From Deltaproteobacteria bacterium (GTDB taxonomy: Bacteria > Myxococcota_A > Polyangia > Haliangiales > Haliangiaceae), in NCBI GenBank assembly GCA_013696695.1, contig JACCYD010000376.1, forward strand, positions 1 to 7,960: a DNA stretch of 7,960 bases, in the 5' to 3' direction. The notes beneath the pieces are model-generated. The model was not told the origin of the DNA, made no database searches, and was given only the letters and a program-made list of their open reading frames with translations. The position numbers and the translations under genes were made by a program. Of the stretch, positions 1-6,093 are shown piece by piece (position 1 is the first letter of the stretch; the number at the start of each line of letters is the position of its first letter).

Positions 1-687
1 CGCGTAGAGATAGATCCCACCCCGGCTGAAGTCTGCCGACCTCGTGTTCGGCAGCCCGTCGTAACTCCAGCGCATCAAGAAGACCGGCACGAACACCACG
101 AACACCGGCGCCGCGTACGACGCCAGCTGCTTGATCGGCACGCGGCGCGCCAGCAGCACGCCGCCGAGCGCGACGTAGAAGATCGCGTGATCGAGATGCA
201 CCATCGTTGCCGCGATCCCGCACAGCCCCGACACCAGCAGCGCCCTGCGATCCGCGGCTCCTGCCGCGAAAGCGATCGACAACAGGACGAGCACCGCGCC
301 GAACGTCTCGAGACCGCCGGTCGCGTACGTCGCCGTGACGTAGGAGCACGCGAGCACGACCGCCGCGAGGCTGATGACCGGCTTGGCCTCCAGCTTGCGA
401 ACGAGCCGCGTCGTCATGATCAACACGCCGACGTGACTGCCGAGGGACAGCAGCACCGAGATCCACGCGTCGTCGGACAGCCAGCGCAGCTGCCACGCCC
501 ACACGATCGCGAACACGCACAGCGCCGACAGCGCCGCGGTGGGCGCCCACGCCGGCAGCGTCCACTCGCGCTTGCGATCCGTGATCACCACGTAGGCGAC
601 GGCGGCGGCGACGGCGAGCGCGATCAGCACCACGTTGTCGGCGAGCGCTTGCCCGTACCGATCGTGGAGCTGGCCCGACCAGGACAT
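1..687 (-). CDS. Multi-pass membrane protein, glycosyltransferase-like, 3' end outside window
   Basis: The gene starts at the ATG at 687 and stays open to the left edge, giving 229 residues with no stop. Hydrophobic segments lie at about residues 18-36, 50-68, 78-94, 105-120, 128-143, 153-180 and 188-206, so it is a polytopic inner-membrane protein. The signatures SDDAWIS (71-77), GGLETF (124-129) and GLPNT (211-215) resemble large membrane glycosyltransferases of the dolichyl-phosphate-mannose or arabinosyltransferase type, which use polyprenyl-linked sugars; in that family an early DD motif, a GLET motif and an LPNT motif are usual. The assignment rests on motif recall only. The long loop normally following the DD motif seems to be absent (see findings). 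It is the last visible gene of the minus-strand run, 21 bases after the preceding stop, and may also have its own promoter in that gap. Confidence is high for a real gene and moderate for the family. Confidence 0.72.
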   Translation of the reverse strand, partial: MSWSGQLHDRYGQALADNVVLIALAVAAAVAYVVITDRKREWTLPAWAPTAALSALCVFAIVWAWQLRWLSDDAWISVLLSLGSHVGVLIMTTRLVRKLEAKPVISLAAVVLACSYVTATYATGGLETFGAVLVLLSIAFAAGAADRRALLVSGLCGIAATMVHLDHAIFYVALGGVLLARRVPIKQLASYAAPVFVVFVPVFLMRWSYDGLPNTRSADFSRGGIYLYA

Positions 688-693
688 CAGCGC

Positions 694-699
694 ACTATA
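694..699 (-). promoter_or_regulatory. Putative -10 element TATAGT of a leaderless promoter
   Basis: On the minus strand TATAGT (five of six matches to TATAAT) is followed by six bases and the ATG at 687, so it lies exactly at -12 to -7 if transcription starts at the A of ATG. No Shine-Dalgarno sequence lies between it and the ATG. It sits in the 21-base gap after the DUF6929-like gene. No TTGACA-like -35 is visible at the usual spacing. The same geometry precedes both desaturase genes in this window. Confidence 0.4.
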
Positions 700-708
700 G
701 CCGTCGAC

Positions 709-1641
709 TCACCACGCACCCACGAGCTCCACTTCGTAGAGCGAGGCAGGTTGATCGACATCATCGGGATCGACCGAGATCCACGCGTGCTGTGGATTCG
801 CGGGATCGAACGCGATGCCCTCGGCCTTGAGTGGCGTGCCGTCGTGCTCGAGCGACGCGGCGCGCACGACGTTGCCGTCGATGACGCCGAGCTGCGAGCC
901 GGACACCGCGCCATCGTCGATCGCGTTCGGCGACGCTTCCGCTGCGGCGAGATAGAACACGCGCCCACCCACGCCGACTGCATCGGTGAAGCCGAGCTGC
1001 ACACCGCCGATCGCGCCGAGATCGTACGGCGTCGAGTCGATGATCGAGGGAACCGCCCCGAGGCCCTGCAGCCACTTCGACATCGCGGCGCGATCGAATC
1101 GGATCGTGGCGGGGCCGTGATCGTCGGGGCCGGTGTTACCGCGATGGAACAGCCACAGCTCGTCACCGACGCTCGCCGCACCCTCGAGGTTGATCGCGCC
1201 GCCGAGCTCGTCGTGGATCTTGCGATACAGCCCGGACGCGTCGACGATCTGAGTGGCGTAGCCGATCACCGCGATTCGTTCGCGCATGTCGCTCGAGCCC
1301 GAGCCGAACGCCCAGATCTCCTCGCCAACCGCAACACACGCCTCGAGATCGAGCTTGTCCTGCTTGTTGCCCAGCGCGACCTCGAATCGCCGGCGACCAC
1401 CGGCGCCACGCGGCAACGCGATCGCAGCGACCTCGTCGCGACCGACCGTGGCGATGAACGCCGCGTCGTCCTGGATCACGACGAGCCGGCCACCTGAAAA
1501 CGCGAGGCCCGATGCGGCGCGCACGTGGGGAGGGCGATCTTCGTCGGGCGACGCGGCGGCCGTGTAGTGCAGTTCGCGCACGCCGATCACGCGAATGCGG
1601 AGGTCAGGGTCGAGCCGGGCTCGGATCGCGTCACGCGCCAT
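709..1641 (-). CDS. DUF6929-like hypothetical protein (probable beta-propeller fold)
   Basis: This is a complete protein of 310 residues with no signal peptide or membrane segment, so probably cytoplasmic. Short hydrophobic strands alternate with polar turns along its length, as in beta-propellers. Recognisable motifs are SGLAFSGGRLVVIQDD (44-59), KLDLEA (96-101), FGSGSSDMR (112-120), NLEGAA (151-156), HRGN (166-169) and AEGIAFD (273-279). The combination of a D(F/L)E motif, GSGS..R, N(I/L)EGA and RGN matches my recollection of the DUF6929 family, which has no established biochemical function. The ATG at 1641 lies inside the end of the upstream YchJ-like gene, an 11-base overlap suggesting translational coupling. 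No other start in this frame fits the overlap as well. No enzymatic role can be assigned. Confidence 0.82.
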   Translation of the reverse strand: MARDAIRARLDPDLRIRVIGVRELHYTAAASPDEDRPPHVRAASGLAFSGGRLVVIQDDAAFIATVGRDEVAAIALPRGAGGRRRFEVALGNKQDKLDLEACVAVGEEIWAFGSGSSDMRERIAVIGYATQIVDASGLYRKIHDELGGAINLEGAASVGDELWLFHRGNTGPDDHGPATIRFDRAAMSKWLQGLGAVPSIIDSTPYDLGAIGGVQLGFTDAVGVGGRVFYLAAAEASPNAIDDGAVSGSQLGVIDGNVVRAASLEHDGTPLKAEGIAFDPANPQHAWISVDPDDVDQPASLYEVELVGAW

Positions 1642-2108
1642 GGCAGCGTTTGTACTTCATGCCGCTACCGCACGGACACGGCTCGTTGCGCCCGACCGCA
1701 GCCGGTGTGCGCACGGGCTCGGCGGTGGCCTTGCCGTCGATGTAGAACCACGCGCCGTCGATCTTGCGGAACCGCGAGCGCTCCCGCTGGGCAAATGCGC
1801 GCTTGGCGGTGGTGCCGCGACGCGATGAACTCGACGATGCCGGTGGTATCGGATTCGCCGCCGGCCTCGGTCGCCACGATCTCGAGACCCTGCCACTCGG
1901 TGTCGCGCGCCCACGCGGTCATTGCGGGGACATCCAGCTGGTCGCGCGTCGAGTCGTCGTGCGTGGCGACCAGATAGTCGATCTCGCCTCTCACGTACGC
2001 CGCGTAGCGCGATCGCATCAACGCGAGCGCGGTCGGCGCCAGCTCGCCGCGATGATAACGCGCGCAGCAGGCCGGTTCGGGAGTGCCGGATCCGCAGGGG
2101 CAACTCAT
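1631..2108 (-). pseudogene. ychJ: YchJ-family (UPF0225) SEC-C zinc-binding protein, frameshifted as read
   Basis: From the ATG at 2108 the frame encodes an N-terminal CPCGSGTPEPACC motif (residues 3-15), MRSRYAAYV (31-39), WQGLEI (72-77) and VEFIAS (92-97), the usual order of YchJ proteins. At about residue 99 (bases 1808-1814, within caccacc on the minus strand) the frame is lost by one extra base. The continuation in the next frame encodes RSRFRKIDGAWFYIDG and a C-terminal SEC-C motif CPCGSGMKYKRCHGA before TGA at 1633-1631. Restoring the frame gives 158 residues, against about 152 in E. coli YchJ. The C-x-C-x8-C-H ligands are intact and would bind zinc; the cellular role of YchJ is not established. 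As read, translation would run out of frame to a stop near 1665. The start overlaps the preceding lipoprotein stop as TGATG, and the true end overlaps the next gene. Sequencing error and recent mutation are both possible. Confidence 0.85.
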
Positions 2109-2563
2109 CAGAAGCAGCGCACGACGTCGAACGTACCGCTCACCGAGATCTCGCCGACGTCCTCGTCGGTGATCGAGAACTCGACGCTGCCGGCGACGCG
2201 TGGTTCGACGGCATCGATCGTCACCGAGCCGGTCGAGAAGTTCGTCTTCGTGTTGTTGTTCTCCGATCGCATCGCCGCGACCGAGGCCTCCTCGAATGCG
2301 CCGGGGAGCTTCTCGACGCTGAAGAACACGAACGTGCCCTCTGGATTGTTGAAGCTGAGGAAGTTGTCGAGATAGGTGTCGCAATCGACGCCGTCGCTGC
2401 CGATCTGCACCAGCATGAGGCTCGGATCGCTCTGATCCTGAACCGCTGCGCCGACCACGAGATCCGGCGCCGTGGCACCGTACTGGATCGTGATGTCGCC
2501 TTCGATCGGCTCCCCGTCGATGCCGCAAGAACCGAGGCACAGCAGGCAGCAGATGATTCGCAT
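2108..2563 (-). CDS. Small putative lipoprotein, hypothetical
   Basis: The 151-residue product begins with a short hydrophobic stretch, MRIICCLLCLGSCGID, with a lipobox-like LGSC at 10-13; Cys13 would be the lipidated residue. The signal region is unusually short, and an in-frame TGA two codons upstream excludes a longer start, so lipoprotein status is likely but not certain. The remainder is acidic and strand-rich, with two further cysteines at 61 and 150 that could form a disulfide in an exported protein. Segments such as GSVTIDAVEPRVAGSVEFSI (112-131) look like an immunoglobulin-like or other beta-sandwich domain of the kind common in myxobacterial lipoproteins. I do not recognise a named family. 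The gene begins 51 bases after the P450 stop, and its stop shares bases with the ychJ start (TGATG), so the two are probably co-translated. Confidence 0.72.
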   Translation of the reverse strand: MRIICCLLCLGSCGIDGEPIEGDITIQYGATAPDLVVGAAVQDQSDPSLMLVQIGSDGVDCDTYLDNFLSFNNPEGTFVFFSVEKLPGAFEEASVAAMRSENNNTKTNFSTGSVTIDAVEPRVAGSVEFSITDEDVGEISVSGTFDVVRCF

Positions 2564-2614
2564 GGCTCATCGTAGCGCTGATCCGCAGTCGTCATGTGGG
2601 CGAGGTGCGAACCG

Positions 2615-3925
2615 TTACGCGGCGGTGGCGTGCCGCGTGCGCTCCTCGAGAATCACGCGCGTTCCGTTTGCAGGCGCGAGCGTGATGCCGCGGCGAACCA
2701 CGGCGGCCGGGCCATCCGCAAGTCGCATCCGCGTGCGCAGCACGACGCTCTGCAACACCAGCCGCATCTCGGCTTGCGCGAAGGCCATCCCGATGCACCG
2801 ACGCGTGCCGCCGCCGAACGGCAGCCACGTGTACGGATCGGGCTTGACGCCGATCCAGCGATCCGGATCGAAGCTTCTCGGATTTGGATACGCGGCGGCG
2901 CGATGGCCCGCGAGATAGATCGACGGTGCGATGCGCGTGCCGGCGGGGAGCATCCACTGGCCGAGCTGGTACGGCTTGACCGCGACGCGCCCGACGAGCG
3001 GCACGATCGGCCGGACCCGCAGCGACTCGCGGATCACGCAGTCGAGATATTCCTCTCGGCCAGCGCCACCAGTTAACAAACTGGCGCGCAGCTTGGCGAG
3101 CACCTGCGGATGCGCGAGCAGGCGATCGAAGGTCCACGCGAGCGCGGTGGCCGTGGTCTCGTGACCGGCGAGCAGCAGCGTCACCAGCTCGTCGCGCACC
3201 TCGACGTCACTCATCGGTGCGCCTTGCTCGTCGCGCGCGTCGAGCATCATCGACAGCACGTCGGCACCGCCGGTGGGCTTGTGGCGGCGCGAGGCGATGA
3301 TCCCGTAGATCGATTCGTCGACCGCCGCCTTCAGCTTCGCGATCTTGAGCCACGGGATCGAGAGCGGTGACAGGCCGAGCAGGCCAGGGAACAGCAGCCA
3401 CGGATTGGTGGCGACCTCGAGGAGCGCGAGCAAGCGTCCACGTAGATCGCCGCTGCTCGACACGCCGAACACCGTCCGCAGGATCACGTCGAGCGTGATC
3501 TCCTGCATCATCGAATGCAGCGCGAACGGCTGGTGCATCGGCCAGCGCTCGAGCGACGACTCCGTGGTCTCCGCCATCACGGTCGAGTAGGCCTTCATGC
3601 GCTCGCCGTGGAACGCGGGTAGTAACAGCCGGCGCTGGCGAAGGTGATCCGCACCGTCGAGCGTGAGGAGCGAAAACTTACCGAGCATCGGCTCGAGCAG
3701 CGTCGCGTTGCCTTGACCCGCGAGCAACGTCGCCGGATCGCTCGTCAGGACCTGCTTGATCAGATCCGGATCGCCCACGATCACGAACTTCTCGCCGCGC
3801 GGTGCGCTGAGGGTGAACACGTCGCCGTAACGCTGGTGGCATTCGTCGAGCAGCTTGAGCGGATGGATGATCCAGCGGCCGATCTGATAGAGGCCGGGAG
3901 CCTTCGAGCCGGGTGGGAACATCAT
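2615..3925 (-). CDS. Cytochrome P450 (CYP110-like), complete
   Basis: This is a soluble-type bacterial P450 heme monooxygenase, which uses O2 and electrons from a redox partner to hydroxylate or otherwise oxidise a substrate. Numbered from the upstream ATG at 3952 (445 residues), it has a proline-rich N-terminus (FPPGSKAPG), a C-helix region DGADHLRQRR (99-108), the I-helix oxygen-binding motif AGHETT (262-267), ExxR as ESLR (309-312), the meander FDPDRW (361-366) and the heme loop FGGGTRRCIG (379-388) with Cys386 as thiolate ligand. All hallmark residues are present. I prefer the start at 3925 (or 3922, adjacent ATGs): AAGGG lies at 3933-3929, and both ATGs overlap the cyclase stop, whereas 3952 would create a 31-base overlap. 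The proline-rich start and overall pattern resemble CYP110-type P450s, which act on fatty acids, terpenes or alkanes; the substrate is unknown. No ferredoxin or reductase gene is nearby. Coupling to the cyclase implies co-expression. Confidence 0.95.
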   Translation of the reverse strand: MMFPPGSKAPGLYQIGRWIIHPLKLLDECHQRYGDVFTLSAPRGEKFVIVGDPDLIKQVLTSDPATLLAGQGNATLLEPMLGKFSLLTLDGADHLRQRRLLLPAFHGERMKAYSTVMAETTESSLERWPMHQPFALHSMMQEITLDVILRTVFGVSSSGDLRGRLLALLEVATNPWLLFPGLLGLSPLSIPWLKIAKLKAAVDESIYGIIASRRHKPTGGADVLSMMLDARDEQGAPMSDVEVRDELVTLLLAGHETTATALAWTFDRLLAHPQVLAKLRASLLTGGAGREEYLDCVIRESLRVRPIVPLVGRVAVKPYQLGQWMLPAGTRIAPSIYLAGHRAAAYPNPRSFDPDRWIGVKPDPYTWLPFGGGTRRCIGMAFAQAEMRLVLQSVVLRTRMRLADGPAAVVRRGITLAPANGTRVILEERTRHATAA

Positions 3926-4530
3926 CGGCCCTTGTATACCGCGCGCCAGCACACCGACTCGCCGGCATATTCGGCCGTCACTTGTTCCCAGGTGATGCCA
4001 TCGATGTCGCCAAACGCGGCGTGCGCGGCCGGCGTGGCCAGGATCTCCTGCGCCTTCGCGGTGTCCTCGCCGAGCTTGCTCGCGAGGTTGACCTCGTGCC
4101 CGAACACTTCGGCGTCACCGACCCTGAGCACGCGGCCGAAGCCGAGTCCGACGCACAGCAGCACCTTGTCCTCGGGCTCGCTCCGCTTGCTCAGCGCCAC
4201 GCACGCGGCCTGCATCGCGAGTGCGCTACGCGCCGCGGATTCCGCCGTCGGAAACAGCACCAACATGCTGTCGGCCTCGATCTTGACCAGTGTGCCGCCG
4301 TGCTGCGCGATGATCGGCACCAGCACGCGTTTCTGCTCGTGGATGGTCTGCAGGAAGTGAATGATGCCGAACTTGGCGACCTGCCGGGAGAAGCCGGCGA
4401 GATCGGTAAACATCACCGCCCACTCCCCACCGAAGCGGTCCCAGATCTCGCGATCGATCGCTTCTCGATCGCCGCCCGCGAGTCGCTGCTCGACCAGGTT
4501 CCACAACGCGCGAGCTTCGGGAGTCTCCAT
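3922..4530 (-). CDS. Class III adenylate/guanylate cyclase domain protein (short, single domain)
   Basis: The 202-residue protein is nearly all cyclase homology domain. VMFTDLAGFS (39-48) carries the first metal-binding Asp43; GGTLVKIEADSMLVLF (78-93) carries Lys83, at the position that usually sets purine specificity, and the second metal-binding Asp87; VGDAEVFGHEVNLASKL (137-153) is the dimer-interface segment with Asn148. The transition-state arginine usually found four residues after that Asn is replaced by Lys152. The predicted activity is conversion of ATP (or GTP) to a cyclic nucleotide by a homodimer in the cytoplasm, but the Lys change leaves activity uncertain. There is no receiver, PAS, HAMP or membrane domain, so any signal input must come from a partner or the short N-terminal helix. 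Its stop overlaps the P450 start, so it leads the minus-strand operon. A weak GGA precedes the ATG at 4530, with a TATCAT hexamer at 4546-4541. Confidence 0.9.
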   Translation of the reverse strand: METPEARALWNLVEQRLAGGDREAIDREIWDRFGGEWAVMFTDLAGFSRQVAKFGIIHFLQTIHEQKRVLVPIIAQHGGTLVKIEADSMLVLFPTAESAARSALAMQAACVALSKRSEPEDKVLLCVGLGFGRVLRVGDAEVFGHEVNLASKLGEDTAKAQEILATPAAHAAFGDIDGITWEQVTAEYAGESVCWRAVYKGR

Positions 4531-4556
4531 GTCGGTCCGGATGATACAGCGTGTTG
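4531..4556. promoter_or_regulatory. Compact divergent promoter region between cyclase operon and SDR gene
   Basis: Only 26 bases separate the start codons of two divergent genes, so their promoter elements must extend into coding sequence. On the minus strand TATCAT (4546-4541) is a plausible -10 for the cyclase operon, leaving a leader of only a few bases. On the plus strand TACAGC (4545-4550) lies at -12 to -7 of the ATG at 4557 but is a poor -10 match. No clear -35, operator or strong Shine-Dalgarno is visible on either strand. Confidence 0.3.
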
Positions 4557-5494
4557 ATGAGCACGATCCTCGTCACGGGTGCCGGTGGTGGGCTCGGCTC
4601 GAATGTGGTACGTGCGGCGGTCGGGCGCGGGCATGCGGTCCGTGCCCTGGTCCGCGATCCGGAGAAGGCCAAGCTGCCCGAGGGCGTGACGGCGATCCGC
4701 GGCGACGCGCTCGATGTCGATGCGATGCGCCGCGCTGCCGAGGGTTGCGCCGCCGTGTTTCACCTCGCGAACGTGGTGATCGGGAAGGACTGGATCCCGG
4801 TCACGGCGAGGCTCCTCGACGCGGCAATCGCGGCATGCGCGAGTAGTGGGGCCCGGTTGGTGTTTCCGGCGAACGTCTGGGTGTTCGGGCGGGGAGTGCC
4901 CGGGCGATTGATCGACGAAACCGCACCGCATGCGGCGTGCTCGAAGATGGGGCGTGCGCGCGTCGCCAAGGAGAACGCGATCCGTGCCGCGAAGATCCGC
5001 TGGACGATGATCCGGCTGCCCGAGTTCTACGGCCACACGTCCAGACGCTGACCGGTGGTCCGTTGCGCGCGATCTCGCAAGGGCGGCGAGGCCGCTGGTG
5101 GGGCCCGGCGGATCACGCGATCGAGTTCGTCTACATGCCGGACGCGGCGACGGTGCTCGTCGAGGTCGGGCTTGCGGACGGCGTCGACGCCGAGCTGTTT
5201 CATCTACCGGGTGTCGCGCACACGACGGCGCGCAGGTTTCTCGACCGCGCGATCGAGAGCGCGCGCGGCGGAAGCTTCTCGGTGATGCCCGCCGCGCTGG
5301 TGCGTACAGGAAGTCTGGTGCATCCACTCGCACGAGCGTTCGCCGACATCCTTCATCTGTGGGAACACCCGATCCTGCTCGACGGCGCAAAGCTTCGTGC
5401 GCGGTTTCCAGATCTGAGGATGACGTCCTACGACGACGGGATCGCCGCGACGATCGCGTGGCATCGCGCGCACCCGGATGCTCGGACGTACTGA
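4557..5494 (+). pseudogene. NAD(P)-dependent SDR/epimerase-like oxidoreductase, frameshifted as read
   Basis: The N-terminal half reads MSTILVTGAGGGLG with a Rossmann TGxxGxxG motif at residues 7-14, followed by RALVRDPEK, IRGDALD and AVFHLANV, typical of the extended or atypical short-chain dehydrogenase (NAD-dependent epimerase) superfamily. After LPEFYG (about residue 159) one base is missing in ggcc at 5031-5034, and the frame ends at a TGA at 5049-5051. With one C restored the protein continues PHVQTLTGGPLRAISQG, then EFVYMPDAATVLVEVGLAD and a C-terminal domain ending HRAHPDARTY at 5494, for 312 residues, normal for the family. The YxxxK catalytic motif is not evident; GRARVAKEN occupies the region, as in atypical SDRs, so the reaction cannot be named. 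The ATG at 4557 places MSTILVTG directly at the usual N-terminus; a GTG at 4551 is the alternative. It may be a real broken gene or an intact gene with a sequencing deletion in a C run. Confidence 0.82.
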
Positions 5495-5601
5495 GGCGAC
5501 GAGCTCCGCTGCACGGCCGCCGATGGGTCGTGCTGGAGGGCATCGAATCTCGAGATCGTGCGCGTGCCGCCCGGCGGCCCGCTGACACTTCTCGAGGCGC
5601 T
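5495..5601. other. Convergent intergenic stretch between SDR gene and small basic-protein gene
   Basis: These 107 bases separate two converging genes. A GC-rich inverted repeat, gccgcc-c-ggcggc, lies near 5567-5580, but its loop is too small and no T run follows, so it is not a convincing terminator. The plus strand has codon-like sequence in two frames: GRRWVVLEGI, then one base out of frame LEIVRVPPGGPLTLLEAL ending at TAG 5603-5605. This could be a decayed gene remnant or chance; no start codon or family could be identified. Confidence 0.3.
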
Positions 5602-5946
5602 CTAGCTGTTCGAAGGACGCGACCCGCTGCCCGTCGGGCGGGGTGCAGGCGTCGAAGGACGGGCGGAATTCTGGTTCGGGTTCGGGTTCGGATTCTGGCT
5701 CGGGCTTGGGCTCGGGCTCGGAGCTGCGGTGGCCGCGTTGGGCACCACGCCGACGTCAGGCGGCGGCAGTGCGGGGACGATCGCGGTCGGCTCGATCACC
5801 TGCGGCTCGCCCATCGGCGGGCCCTTGGTCTCTGATCCCGGGTTGTTATCGCGGCGGGCGGTCAGGCGCTCGTTCTTCGCTTTCGCCTTGTCCTTCTTGT
5901 TCTGTTCGCGCTGACGTTTGGCAAAAGTACTGCGTTGATTGGCCAT
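5602..5946 (-). CDS. Small basic hypothetical protein with Pro/Ser/Asn low-complexity tail
   Basis: This encodes 114 residues. Residues 1-33 (MANQRSTFAKRQREQNKKDK and on) are strongly basic and helical, resembling a short conserved hypothetical of Myxococcota that starts with an S/T-F-x-KRQRE motif; its function is unknown, and nucleic-acid or ribosome association is only a guess from the charge. A proline-rich linker follows (about 43-70), then a tail with PSPSPSPS and NPNPNPN blocks at roughly 75-93, and a Ser/Pro/Arg-rich end. The ATG at 5946 is supported by GGAG at 5955-5952 with a five-base spacer, a real Shine-Dalgarno unlike the desaturase genes. The same frame stays open far upstream antisense to the desaturase, but the SD, the MANQRSTF start and the change of composition favour 5946. 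The gene is divergent from the first desaturase and convergent with the SDR gene. Confidence 0.72.
   Translation of the reverse strand: MANQRSTFAKRQREQNKKDKAKAKNERLTARRDNNPGSETKGPPMGEPQVIEPTAIVPALPPPDVGVVPNAATAAPSPSPSPSQNPNPNPNQNSARPSTPAPRPTGSGSRPSNS
5673..5720. repeat. Degenerate hexamer tandem repeat, eight units
   Basis: Eight consecutive six-base units on the plus strand read ggttcg three times, gattct, ggctcg, ggcttg, and ggctcg twice. They lie in the small basic-protein gene, and on the minus strand encode alternating Pro-Ser and then Pro-Asn. The split into a ggctcg block and a ggttcg block suggests successive local expansions. Because the unit is six bases, slippage would change length without breaking the frame. 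Confidence 0.85.
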
Positions 5947-6040
5947 GGGGGCTCCAGATTGTGAAAAAGGGCAACGAGTTAGCGCTCGGCCCTCTGATGA
6001 GACGTCCCGCTGTGTACCACGTGAAAAGACCAAACGCGAA

Positions 6041-6093
6041 CCATGACCAGGAGATGACGCGCCTCGTTGTGAGCTGGTACCTATGCTGTACCG
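6041..6093 (+). promoter_or_regulatory. Conserved upstream block of desaturase 1 with -10-like TATGCT and phased TGAC repeats
   Basis: This segment aligns without gaps to 7205-7257 upstream of the second desaturase (31 of 53 positions identical by hand), with matches clustered in two cores. The distal core has TGACC at 6044-6048, GGA at 6050-6052, TGACG at 6055-6059 and GCC at 6061-6063. The proximal core is GGTnCCTATGnTG (6076-6088). TATGCT (6082-6087) lies at -12 to -7 of the ATG, and no purine-rich ribosome site follows it. The TGAC repeats, centred near -48 and -37, could bind an activator next to RNA polymerase. No TTGACA-like -35 is seen. Confidence 0.55.

Noticed and set aside
187..1497. 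Long open frame on the plus strand (436 codons)
   Set aside because: It runs antisense across two minus-strand genes, is extremely rich in Arg, Asp and His with no domain, and is a GC-rich shadow frame.
1665..2570. 301-codon minus-strand frame suggesting a fusion upstream of the YchJ-like gene
   Set aside because: Its first half is an out-of-frame reading of the lipoprotein gene, and its last part is out-of-frame YchJ after the one-base insertion.
3926..3952. Longer P450 start at the ATG at 3952
   Set aside because: It would add nine residues overlapping the cyclase end by 31 bases; the ATGs at 3925 and 3922 sit next to AAGGG and the cyclase stop, and fit the usual proline-rich P450 N-terminus.
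5673..5720. Hexamer repeat as a CRISPR-like or non-coding array
   Set aside because: Units are six bases, contiguous and in frame with a protein-coding gene; there are no spacers.
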